64,000 bases of DNA from positions 418,078-482,077 of the forward strand of contig KL197710.1 in the NCBI GenBank assembly GCA_000697665.1, read 5' to 3'. The translations under genes were made by a program, and so were the position numbers. The stretch is from Jaapia argillacea MUCL 33604. Taxonomy: Eukaryota; Basidiomycota; Agaricomycetes; Jaapiales; Jaapiaceae. The notes beneath the pieces are model-generated. The model worked only from the letters and a program-made list of their open reading frames with translations, did not search any database and had not been told where the DNA came from. Within the stretch, counting starts at the first letter, position 1. Every line of letters begins with the position of its first letter. This document shows positions 24,563 to 34,856 of the stretch, piece after piece.

Positions 24563-25709
24563 TGGTCGTGCGCGAGGGTGGGTTGAGTTATGGCAAGACA
24601 AGACGCAATTGAACACCGGCTTTTTATCCGATCGTATGTCAATCTCGGCCTATCGAGAGCAAACGCGAAGAATGTGAACCACAGGGAGAATTTGGGCAGA
24701 AAGAATACAAAACTTTTCAGACCAGGGAGTAGAATCAGTGGACGGCTCTCCACGCTAATAGAATTTGCAGAATAACTGTGGAACGCGATGGGCAAACTAC
24801 CGTAACTTGGCGGTCCGGCAGCCGCTATCGCTGCTTCTCCTCCGACCATCGTCTGTGCCCCTTCAGTTTTCGTGTTTCGTCTACACTGCTCCGAAATTCT
24901 AACCACTAGCCACGCCTCCGTTCTCTGCGATTCCCAGAAATATACGGGATAGTTGGGCTCATTTTTCGCCACAACGCCTCCACCTCCACGCTGGACTGGC
25001 AGAACGTTCATAACTGGCTGGACAGTCTGTTCCGGATCTTACTTGGGAGGATTCTTCTTGTGAAACCTCGGTCTATCCATTCCGACTGTCGCCCTTCTCA
25101 TGATTTGCGGTCCCGCGTGCCGACTGCGATCATCGTGTCCAGAATGCTGACTGAAGTTAGGGACGGGATCTCCTGGACCCTTTCTTCCGTTGAGCGCTAA
25201 GGAGGGATATAGAGGACCCATGCTGCGTCATTATGTCGACTACACGGTTGGTTAGCCACTCTGACACTCCTGCTTGAGGGAGAACTATGAATTCTGGTTT
25301 GTTCCAATGTGAAATTTCCGTTATTGATAGTGAAGTAGAGTAATTCTCTAGATGACGATGAAGTCATTATTTCGCCGCCGTGGATCGAATACTCTGCAAG
25401 CGTTCTGATTCTGAATCATGCGGACAGTGCATTCGCGGGTGCTGACAATGGGCTCTGGTTGGAAATGAATTTTCAGAATTCAATGCTAGACTTCGTCGCC
25501 CCACCGAAAGCCAGAGCTCAACTGGCTGGTTACAATCTTGTCGCGTGGCACTGGCAGTCTCCCTGCATATCTCCACTTACCACGTAGTCTTTTTACGTCC
25601 TACCGAACTCTTGACCGGTGTGGCGGCACTCGAAGGTTCAGCTTATGTGCCGCATCCGAGTCGTCGATAGTTACGATCGATTGCTTCCAACAACTACATC
25701 GACGAGCGC
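24563..25709. other. Divergent intergenic region
   Basis: This lies between the epimerase start (-) and the MYND-finger gene start (+). Minus-strand frames at 24487-25011 and 25039-25221 overlap or precede the epimerase leader and look like leader or upstream ORFs rather than genes. The 60-codon frame at 25039-25221 is basic and ends at a possible splice donor (gtaaga); I cannot assign it. Confidence 0.45.
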
Positions 25710-27706
25710 CATGGCCGATTTGCGTTCTACACTCCGCAGCCAAGGATCCATACCATTGGACAGTCCATACCAGACGGATTTCAACTACCCTCTTTGGAGC
25801 TTGTTCGCGTCGATATTGTGTTGAGTGTGTTTCTTTTCATCTCCGTTCGAGCTGGATCCGCCGCTGATGCCCACTGCGTGCAGTTCCAGTGCTACTGAAG
25901 GCTGAGTCGGCCAAGACCCTGAATAATACAAGGTCTCCATCCAGGCATGGAACACTGTCCAACAGCGCACCCCAATCCCTCGTGCATAGTGTTCGTCTGC
26001 AGAACCTGATATTGTTTGCCTACCTCATGAACGTAGAAGACGGTCAGGCATTCCTATTTTAAAGTGGCTATTTTTGCTCATTCTGTTTTGATACATCAGT
26101 AACGGAGGACCTCCTTGAACCATGTGTCTGGGCCCTACACACGATCCTTCGAATGATCGAGGAAAGTAGCAATGATGATCTTCGAGCGGCTGGTTTTCTC
26201 CTCCCCACAGATTGTGCGGAGACAGCGAAGGCAAATCAGGTGCGTGCATACGATGTCGCCTTTGACTTGTGCTCTCAATGATCGGGATCCCTCCATCAAC
26301 AATGACAGCTCGCGAACTCGAGAATTAAACTTGCCAAATACCTTTTGTGAGGACTTCTCCACTTCGCTCTGATGTTTTTTGACTTAACAGAAATGTATAC
26401 GCCTCGGACGCCCGAAGGAAGCTATTGCCCCACTCGAAACAGAGTGTTTGAACAACTCCCAGATCGTCCCTGAACCGTGGTTGGTCAATCCGTGAGTGTT
26501 CCATATTCATCCAATATACCATACCTTTGCTATACGCACACATAGGGCCCTTTTCGGTCACCTTGCTGAAGCCCTGGCCCGGACTGGAATTGACGATAAG
26601 CGAGCAAAGATCCTATACAAACAGGTGCTTCAGAACCCGAAGCTAGAGATTGTCCTTTATGTCTCTGCCCGGTCACTGCTTCCCAGAGTACTCCGACGAT
26701 TAGGAGATGTTAATCTCGCAAAATCCCAGTGGGTTTGATGTTCTTAAAATTGGTTGTGGGTGCGCTCGTACTGATTGTGTTCTCAGTGAATCATGGGTCG
26801 TAAAGTGGTTACGCAAGAATCCTCATCTACTCCTCGACATCGTCTTGCGCACAGTGTTAATTTTTGACGATGGTTCCATCACTCCCATCCTCAAGAAACT
26901 CGGTGGCATGAGCTGGTTTGGCAACCGCAAACACACGGATAAAACGGATTCCAATTTGACAAAATGCTGCCCCTCATGCGGTGCTCGAGAGACGGAAAAG
27001 AAGTTGTCGTTTTGCGCTGGATGTGGGCATGCTCGATACTGGTGCGCCATTCTGTCAACCCTTGCCAGACATCTGTGTCTGATATTATTGGTAGTTCGCG
27101 AGAGTGCCAAGTCCAGAATTGGCCCGTGCACAAGTGAGTGGCGCTACTTCATTCTGAGAAATCCATATCACTCAACCCCTACAGGGGGACCTGCAAGTAG
27201 GTGTCGTCATTTGGTCCAGATCCACCATACTCAATCCCATTAGGGATATTCAATTGACCCTGAAGACAGTTCAAGTTTTAGCTGCTACTGATCCCACTGC
27301 TTCCCAGAGGCTCGCTGATTGGAATCAATGGTGAGGAAGCGAAGCCAACAAGGCAGGTCTCATCCACGCGTTGGGTCTTCATCGCGATCAGTCCCGCGGC
27401 AAAACACATATTGTCTTCAAGGATGTTATCCTCATGCCCCACGCGAAAATGTTACGGGACAAATTTCGTGTTGTTGCTTGTGGCGTTTTCCGAATTCAAG
27501 ATATTTCATCCGTAATGGGTGATGGATTCTTGGAGATGATAAACGAGACGTTGAGGGACTGTGGTTCCCTGAACGAAAAAAAGATTCCTTTCACGGGGTT
27601 TTCTAGGGTGGTCGGTTGTGACATTGACCCATTGGTCCGAGGCTGTGAGTGGACTAGTCATCACTGTCCACGAATAGAACCCTACGCTAATGATGACTTT
27701 TTGTAG
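25710..27706 (+). pseudogene. MYND-finger protein gene with an in-frame TGA
   Basis: A member of the Agaricomycete MYND zinc-finger family. The likely start is MADLRSTLRSQGSIPLDSPY at 25710. Exons then read VPVLLKAESAKTLNNTRSPS, TEDLLEPCVWALHTILRMIE, RLGRPKEAIAPLETECLNN, PALFGHLAEALARTGIDDKR and ESWVVKWLRKNPHLLLDIVL. The MYND finger is complete once spliced: CCPSCGARETEKKLSFCAGCGHARYCSRECQ continuing VQNWPVHK. After RLADWNQW a TGA lies in frame at 27332-27334. The same frame then stays open for 124 codons (EANKAGLIHALGLHRD, THIVFKDV, ending IEPYANDDFL), which reads as the rest of the protein. Splicing near 26240-26390 is also ambiguous. Either the gene is a young pseudogene, or the stop is read through, or there is a base error. 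Confidence 0.6.
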
Positions 27707-28035
27707 ATTCCGTAGATGCTAATAGCCTCCACCGCACACCATATAACCCCAGGTGGCGAAATATACTCAATTCGGGAGGCGAGCTACCCGGGCCGCTGGT
27801 TATCGGACGGCCTCCCGTGAAGGATGCAGAGAGAGACTTTGGCCAAGTCTGACGAATCCTAGAGGCTATATTGTCGTCGACAGATAGGCAATAGCTCAAG
27901 TGGATGATGACAGGGTTCCATCGTCGAGTTGTCTGATGCTGCAGTACACTTAGATATGAATATGGGGTTCCAATTTTTGACCCATGACCAGTGAAACCTG
28001 AGGCCTGAGTGTGAACACTGCAGTTCAACCTGTGT
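27707..28035. other. Convergent 3' region
   Basis: Lies between the end of the MYND-finger gene (+) and the stop of F-box gene 2 (-). No gene is seen. Confidence 0.5.
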
Positions 28036-29756
28036 CTAAACATCAACCACTAAAAAATACCACCTCCCGGCCATAGTCATGATTACCCTCCCAGAAATCT
28101 CATCAAACGCGCACTGACTAGCCCCTCCCATTCCAGGTACAACCACCGATCCAGTCTTAAAACTCTCCAGACTCCATCGCCTATCATTGTTTCCATGATC
28201 TCGGTGTTCGACATAAAATGAAGTGAAGACCAATCTGAGGTCGCCACCGTCTGGATCATGTTCCGGAGGGTGAAAGGAAGGTGAACGAAGCAGACGGCCA
28301 CCCCTACTCGCAGAACGGCGCAGACCCATGCCAAACGGAACGAATTGGCAGTTGATTGGGAGGATAATCTTCGAGTGGATGTGGTCGTCAGAAGTTTCAG
28401 AAATGTCGATGACGTGAACGTTGGGAGAGGCGCAACGAGCGGGGTCGTCCCATGTTCGGATCAGGAAGGTGTGAGAGCGAGCGCTACCATGATTGTGGAG
28501 ATACATTCCGAGACTGTGATGCCTATCCATGGGAAGGGTGGGATTCATGATAATCGGGGTCTCATTGTCGAATCGATAGACCCAAGTAGGTTTATTGACG
28601 GTCTGGATGTTGCTTCGCGAGGACGGGGCAGTATGCAACGATGCCTCCGAGATTGAATCCCAATGAGGGACATCGACAACGCAGACGCCCATTTGGTCCG
28701 CAAGGACGAAGCGTTGCTCCGAAATAAATCGTACAATTCCCAACATCTTTGATAACGCAACAAGAGGTGTTACACATTCCGTTAAAGAAAGGTGTGCACA
28801 TTAGTCGAATATACGTACACGGGGTCGATCACTAAATCGCAGGACTGCCCGTTTATGACTGTCGGTTGAGGAAGAACCGATTGTGTAGGCAAAGAGGAGA
28901 TCGTGGGCCATATAGGAGAGGATGTCCCGACTCAACGCGATGGAATGGACAGTGGGTTCGTCGAAGGGTATAACAGTTGTCAACTGTATCAAGGAAGGGA
29001 GTTGGGTGTCGATGCAATACACGCGGATGTTGTCGGACCTACCCCAGGTCGAAAACATCGTTATCAGAAACCCTCGGGCAAACAAGGGAATCTCTCAATC
29101 ACTGACCCGTTGTTATGGAAGTGAACCACGAGAAGGGGGTCATAGCTTCCCTCGGAAAAGGCGAGGAGGCACTCAATGGTGCCAGCATCCCATCCCCCGG
29201 GATGTTCAAACAGGTCGACCTTCACCTTTTGGGAAGCGGAAGCGATGCCTTGATCAAGATTCAAATCAAGTTTTCGAAGACATAGATGCCTTCCTGATGC
29301 TTCTACTACCCACTCGCCACCTGGCAGTAGGATTGCGGAGTTGATAACTTCGCCGCACGGAGTCTGCCAGAACTTGGGCGACATCGCAGAAGGGCGAGAC
29401 CCTTCCGAGCAACCCCAAGCCTCATCTACCCTTGCCTCCCTCAACACAAGCTTCTTCAGGTCTTGGATGGATAGCGATGAGACGGAAGGTGACACAGTGG
29501 GGAACGGCAGGGACGATAAGATGACTCGGGCGAAGGGAAGCCAGACCGATCTTTGGAGTTCGATGAAGTTGAATAGCACCTTGCATGTCTACCGTAACTC
29601 ATGATTCATGCGTTCGCGGAGGATTCTAATGAAGGTGCGATGACTTGCCAGACGCAGAGATAGGATATCACGGATGTTCAGGAATTTCGTCAGCGTCAGG
29701 AGGAGGTCTTCAGGTAAATCGAGGAGCATGATGGACGAGGACAAGATTTTCCCCAT
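28036..29756 (-). CDS. F-box protein 2 with C-terminal propeller-like region
   Basis: Probable SCF substrate receptor. The start is ATG 29756 (MGKILSSSIMLLDLPEDLLL); the F-box continues LTLTKFLNIRDILSLRL-TCKVLFNFIELQRSVW. The first intron (29589-29648) begins GCAAGT and ends TAG, so it is a GC-AG intron, and the exons join in phase 0. Downstream blocks INSAILLPGGEWVVEASGRH, LLVVHFHNNG-SDNIRVYCID, VHSIALSRDILSYMAHDLLF, FISEQRFVLADQMGVCVVDV and CAFDEISGRVIMTMAGRWYF are strand-like repeats. What looks like a frame break near 29065-29130 is removed by an intron with donor gtcagt and branch-like ctgataac. The 5' end of this gene lies inside the tandemly repeated segment that also holds the monooxygenases. 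Confidence 0.8.
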
Positions 29757-30222
29757 GGTCTGGCGGGAACCGATTCCAGGTTTTGTGGTGGACCTTACGG
29801 TAGACCATGAGATAGACCTCCTGCTGCGCTCATGCAACCAATTCCATGTTCTCCGGCTTCCAGAATCACAGTCGAGGATTGTGGTCTACTTGCTATATCT
29901 TCGTAGTTTGTTCGCAGTCTTGCACGACAACCGCAGGCCATCATTCTTCTGCACGTATTGTTCAGACCTCAGATATCTCCTATGCCGGACGAACGCGTCG
30001 CCCCTTGCGTCGCCCTGGCAGATTCGAAGCTAAAGTTTACTAGGAAATCGGACTCTTTCCTACTGGGTTCAAGGTGCAAGTCATGTTTGGCATGCTTCCG
30101 CAGCCATCATTCGTCCTCTTGCCAAGGACTGCGCATCTCGCTTGGCTTTTTGTGCTTAAATGCTCGCGTAAGACTCAGTGTTCCTACCATTGCCCTGACC
30201 CCGTCCTCTATTGAGTCTCAGG
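29757..30222. promoter_or_regulatory. Divergent promoter, F-box gene 2 / monooxygenase 1
   Basis: 466 bases separate the two start codons, so promoter elements for both genes must lie here. Related copies precede monooxygenases 2 and 3 (about 32110-32524 and 34420-34856). Blocks such as gacttgaagctaaagtttaccag and gtaccattgc(c/t)ctgaccccgt are conserved across the copies. Confidence 0.6.
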
Positions 30223-31877
30223 ATGAAGATTGTCATCATCGGAGCAGGAATTGGGGGTTGTTCCACGTTTCTCTTTCTACACAAGTACCTGAACCAAACC
30301 TATGCTGCCTTGTCCGGCTCCTCTCCTCCGTCATCCCGTCATCAGATCCTCCTCCTCGAAGCCCACCCGAACCCTCTGGTCACCCGAAAGCATATCGGGG
30401 GTGGGCTAGGCCTCGCCCCGAATGGCCTTCGCGCCCTCGGTCTTCTGGGGCTTGACATACCAGAGAAGATCGTAAAGAGAGGTGTCGCTATGCCTTTCGC
30501 CGAGGCTCGAAGCAGCTATCCTGCGCCAGATGGTGGCAAGGACGGCAAAGAAGTTTACCTCGGCCTCGCGACTTTGGGTACAGAGAAGAGGTACGGGTGG
30601 CCGAACGTCATGTGTGAGAGGGGAATGGTTCATGAAATTCTCTTGGAGGAGGCATTGAAAGTAGATAATGGGAGGGACGTGAAGTTTGGTCAGCGGGTGG
30701 TTGGTGTGAGCCAGCGACACGATCCGTTGGATGGTCAAGGCGGAGTGGAGATTGAATTTCAAGGTGGTGCGATGGAATATGCCGACCTTGTCGTAGGAGC
30801 AGACGGAGTTTGGAGCCAAGTTCGAGACGTCGTCGTCGGGCGTCATGTCGAACCTCATTTTGAGTGCGTACTGATTTTGACACATCACTTGTATATTGTT
30901 GCCAGACATGCTTACTCCAGACGGATCTTACATTTAGAGGTCTAACGGGCATTGGAGGTTGGCTACACCCCAACATTATTGCTCATTCAACCCCTCCGAA
31001 TCTCAAACAACCCTCCAACCCCTGCGTGATGACTTTCACCCCTAACGGGTTCTTCGGGTACACCCCCTGCAGGACGGCATTCGATCCCTCTCATTCTCCT
31101 TCCGCAACTGACAGCGCCACCACCCCTGCCGCCGGGCAAGATGGACGCGAAAAGACAGAACCCCTAGCGATGTGGTGGTCCAGCTACGAGGCGCCCACTC
31201 CACCACCTCGAGATGGGCCTCAGGACCAGATCAAGGCGCAGGTCAAGGCGCGGCACCAAGGGAGTGGAGATGAAGTTATCCAGAGAATAATTTCCCACGT
31301 CTGTGATGGCAAGGAAATTGAAGCAGTCGATAAACTGAAAGACCAAGACGAGGGGAAGTTATTGGTTCTCCCGACGTTCACTACTCCAACCCTGGAGACT
31401 TGGCACAGAGTATTCGAGATAGACGGAGTGGTTACTGGTGGCTTGGTTTTGCTCGGAGATGCCGCCCATGCTATGCCTCCCCATTCTGGTCAGGGCGTTT
31501 CATGCGCGGCCGAAGACGCAGCCACGCTGGCTTTGCTCATCTCGCATTACGTCTCATCCCCTCCATCCAACTTGGACTCCACAACTTCACCTTCTATCAG
31601 AGCTCAGGATCTGATGGCGCTGAAACACGTCCTCCCAGCCTACACCGGACTCCGCAAACCCCAAGTCGACAAGATCCTAGCCGTCGCTCGAAAATTCGGT
31701 GACACAAAACGTGCCCTAACCCCACGTCAGTGCTGGTTCAGAGATTGGTTCATGTGGGCATTTTTTAAGCTTCCGGAGGGAAGGTTGAATGACTGGAGGT
31801 TTGGTTGGAATATCGAGAAGGAGGTTGGGAAAGCGCTAAAGACCGAGAAGAGCGGATGGTGGTTGTGGGGCAAGTGA
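30223..31877 (+). CDS. FAD-dependent monooxygenase 1
   Basis: Group A flavoprotein monooxygenase of the salicylate hydroxylase / epoxidase type, expected to hydroxylate or epoxidise a small molecule using FAD and NAD(P)H. Exons 30223-30863 and 30938-31877 give 526 residues. The N-terminal Rossmann motif reads MKIVIIGAGIGGCSTFLFLH, followed by HIGGGLGLAPNGLRALGLLG, the DG motif ADLVVGADGVWSQVRDVV, and the GD motif GGLVLLGDAAHAMPPHSGQG with CAAEDAATLALLIS. The C-terminus CWFRDWFMWAFFKLPEG is hydrophobic and may touch a membrane. The ATG at 30223 directly precedes the Rossmann strand. No cluster partner such as a synthase or P450 is adjacent, so substrate and pathway cannot be told. Confidence 0.9.
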
Positions 31878-32009
31878 GGGCCGACAACCCAGGGCGCTAT
31901 CGGGTGTTCGTAATATTGCCCTGAGTTTATACCTTGTTCCTCCTGTTGTCTTGTATGGTCGCGGTCATATCGTTCTCCGTTCTCCGTTCTGACTTCCTAA
32001 TGATACTGT

Positions 32010-32110
32010 TATTTTGTCAATGTCAGGAAGAGGTCTTCAGGTAAATTGAGGAACATGATGGACGAGGACTCACGGTCTCGCGGGGACTACCGCCGGGACT
32101 GCGACAGACC
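32010..32110 (-). pseudogene. F-box gene 5' stub in unit 2
   Basis: This matches the first ~24 codons of F-box gene 2 on the minus strand (shared text gaagaggtcttcaggtaaat, then gaggaacatgatggacgagg). The rest of the F-box gene is absent because the repeat border cuts it, and the start region has diverged. Confidence 0.7.
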
Positions 32111-32524
32111 TTGAGATAGAACCTTGACTTGCTGTGCTCAGGTCAGTGGACGATTCCATGTTCTCGAGCTTCCAGAATCTCAATCCATGGAATCATGGCC
32201 TGTGTTATCATTCCTTCACCATAACCGCAGTACTCGTTCCATCAATTTCTTACGCTAATGAACTCAGGAATCTCGTTACCCTCTGATGCCGGTCCACTGC
32301 GTCACCCTGCCGGACTTGAAGCTAAAGCTTGCCAGGAGATCGGGTTCAAATTCCCGCATTTCTACTTTCTTCAGGGTGCAAGCGTTGGATATACTTCCGC
32401 AGTCATCCATCCACTTCCGAGGGACTGCGCATCATGTCGCTCAACTTGTTGAGTTTATATGCCCATGTAAAATTCGCCATTCCGTACCATTGCCCTGACC
32501 CCGTTCTATATTCACCGTCTCAGA

Positions 32525-34181
32525 ATGAAGATTATCATAATTGGAGCTGGCATTGGAGGGTGTTCGACTTTCCTCTTTTTACACAAGTACCTGAACCACA
32601 CCTATGCCACATCTTCCGTCTCCTCTCCCTCTTCTTCCCCTCATCAAATCCTCCTCCTCGAAGCCCACCCGAACCCTTTGGTCACCCAAAAGCATATCGG
32701 GGGCGGACTGGGCCTCGCTCCGAACGGCCTTCGCGCGCTCGAGCTTCTGGGGCTTGGTATACCAGAGAAGATCGTAAAGAGAGGTGTCGTTATGCCTTTC
32801 GCCGAGGCTCGAAGCAGCTATCCTGCGCCAGATGGTGGTGAGGAAGGCAAGGAGGTTTATCTCGGCCTGGTGACTATGGGTGGGGAAAAGAGGTACGGAT
32901 GGTCGAACGTCATGTGTGAGAGGGGAATGGTTCATGAAATTGTATTGGAGGAGGCATTGAAAGTAGATAATGGGAGGGACGTGAAGTCTGGTCAGAAGGT
33001 GGTTGGTGTGAGACAGCGACACGATCCATCAGATGGGCAAGGCGGAGTGCAGATTGAATTTCAAGACGGTGGGATCGAATATGCCGACCTTGTCGTCGGA
33101 GCGGACGGCGTTTGGAGCCAAGTTCGGGACGTCGTTGTCGGGCATCACGTCGAACCTCATTTCGAGTGCGTACCAGTTTTGGTTCCACCTTTTTTTCTTT
33201 GTTGTAATGAAATGCTTACTCCAGATGAATTTTATATTTAGAGGTCTAACGGGCACTGGAGGTTGGCTGAATCCCTCTATCCTTACTCGTACAACGCCTC
33301 CGAACTCCAAACAACCCTCTAGTCCCTTCGTGATGACTTTCACCCCCAACGGGTTCTTTGGGTACACTCCCTGCAGGACGGCATTCGATCGTTCTAATTC
33401 TCCCTGCGAGACTGACGGTGTCACCACCCGTCCTACCGCGGAAAATGAACGTTCAAAGACGGAACCACTGGCGATGTGGTGGTCCAGCTACGAGGCACCC
33501 ACTCCACCTCCTCGAGATGGGCCCCAGGACCAGATCAAGGCGCAGATCAAGGCGCGACATCAGGGAAGCGGAGATGAAGTCATACAAAGGATAATTTCCC
33601 ACATCTGCGATGGCGAGGAAATTGAAGCAGGCGATAAACTCAAAGACCAAGACGAGGGGAAGTTGTTGGTTCTCCCTACTTTTATTACTCCAATCCTGGA
33701 GACTTGGCACAGAGTTTTCGAGGCAGACGGAGTGGTTACTGGTGGCTTGGTTTTGCTCGGAGATGCCGCCCATGCTATGCCTCCCAATTCTGGCCAGGGT
33801 GTTTCATCTGCGGCCGAAGACGCGGCCACCTTGGCTCTGCTCATCTCACACTACGTCTCATCCCCTCCAGCCGCCGTGGACTCTACGACTTCCTCCTCCA
33901 TCAGAGCCCAGGATCTGATGGCGCTGAAGCACGTCCTCCCAGCCTACACCGGGCTCCGCAAACCCCATGTCGACAAGATCCTGACCCTCGCTCGTAAATT
34001 AGGTAACTCTAAACGTGTTCTAACCCCGCGTCAGTGCTGGTTCAGGGATTGGTTTATGTGGGCATTGTTTAAGCTTCCGGAGGGATGGATGAATGACTGG
34101 AAGTTTGGTTGGAATGTTGAGAAGGAGGTAGAAAAAGTGCTGAAGACTGAGAAGAGCGGATGGTGGGGGTGGAGCAAGTGA
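32525..34181 (+). CDS. FAD-dependent monooxygenase 2
   Basis: Tandem copy of monooxygenase 1. Exons 32525-33165 and 33242-34181 have exactly the same coding lengths (641 and 940 nt) and the same intron phase, giving 526 residues. Motifs are intact: MKIIIIGAGIGGCSTFLFLH, ADLVVGADGVWSQVRDVV, GGLVLLGDAAHAMPPNSGQG. It differs most in the segment around GVTTRPTAENERSKTEPLAM, in SSAAEDAATL (the Cys of the other copies is Ser here), and in the terminal GWWGWSK. The N-terminal third resembles copy 3, while the remainder is the most divergent of the three. Confidence 0.9.
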
Positions 34182-34317
34182 GGGCCGACAACCTAGCCGT
34201 ACAGGCGCTGTCAGTTGTTTCAATGTAATATGGCCCTGAGTTCATATCTGCTTCCTCCTGTTGTCTTGTATGGTCGCGGTCATACCCTTCTCCGTTCTGA
34301 CTTCCTAATCACACTGT

Positions 34318-34420
34318 TATTTTGTCAATGTCGGGAAGAGGTCTTGAGGTAAATCGGGGAGCACGGTGGACGAGGACGAGATATATGTCATGGTCTGGCG
34401 GGGATTACCGCCCGGACTGC
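34318..34420 (-). pseudogene. F-box gene 5' stub in unit 3
   Basis: The minus-strand frame begins MTYISSSSTVLPDLPQDLF and then PTLTK, matching MGKILSSSIMLLDLPEDLLL-TLTK at the N-terminus of F-box protein 2. It runs out at the repeat border, so the stub keeps about 24 codons of F-box sequence. Confidence 0.75.
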
Positions 34421-34856
34421 GATAGACCTGGAGGATGGACCTTGAGATAGCCCTTGACTTGCTGCAATCAGGCTGGATAATTCCATGCTCTCGAGACTCT
34501 GGAGTTTCGGTCCGTGGAATCATGGCTTGATCATGGCCTATTGTTCTCAAGTTCACGATAACCGCAGTACTCCTTCCATCAATTTCTTGCGCCAATGAAC
34601 TCATGAATCTCGTTACCCTCTGAAACCGGTCCACTGCATCACCCTGCCAGACTTGAAGCTAAAGTTTACCAGGAGATCGGGTTCAAATTACTGCGTTTCT
34701 ACTTTCTTCAGGATGCAAGACATGTTGGATATACTTCCGCAGTCATCCATCCACTGCGCACCATCTCGCTCGACCTGTTAAGTTTAGATCCTCGTGTAAG
34801 AAAGTTGTTCATACCGTACCATTGCTCTGACCCCGTTCTGTATTCACCGTCTCAGT

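Larger units (their letters stand above)
29684..32009 (+). repeat. Tandem segmental repeat, unit 1
   Basis: The unit starts inside exon 1 of F-box gene 2 (aligned text atttcgtcagcgtcagg), runs through the divergent promoter and FAD monooxygenase 1, and ends at ...cctaatgatactgt. It is about 2.33 kb long. Units 2 and 3 follow head to tail without a gap. This is the only unit whose F-box gene is complete. Confidence 0.85.
32010..34317 (+). repeat. Tandem segmental repeat, unit 2
   Basis: About 2.31 kb. It begins with a truncated F-box exon 1 on the minus strand, followed by a copy of the divergent promoter and monooxygenase 2. The left border follows the 3' flank of monooxygenase 1 (tgatactgt/tattttgtcaatgtcagg). 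Confidence 0.85.

Noticed and set aside
29060-29130. Apparent frame break in F-box gene 2
   Set aside because: An intron with donor gtcagt, branch-like ctgataac and acceptor ggtag joins HFHNNG to SDNIRVYC in phase, so the gene looks intact.
32335-32365. tRNA T-arm-like string (gggttcaaattcccg) in repeat unit 2
   Set aside because: No acceptor, D or anticodon arms fit around it, and the matching positions of units 1 and 3 do not keep the pairing.
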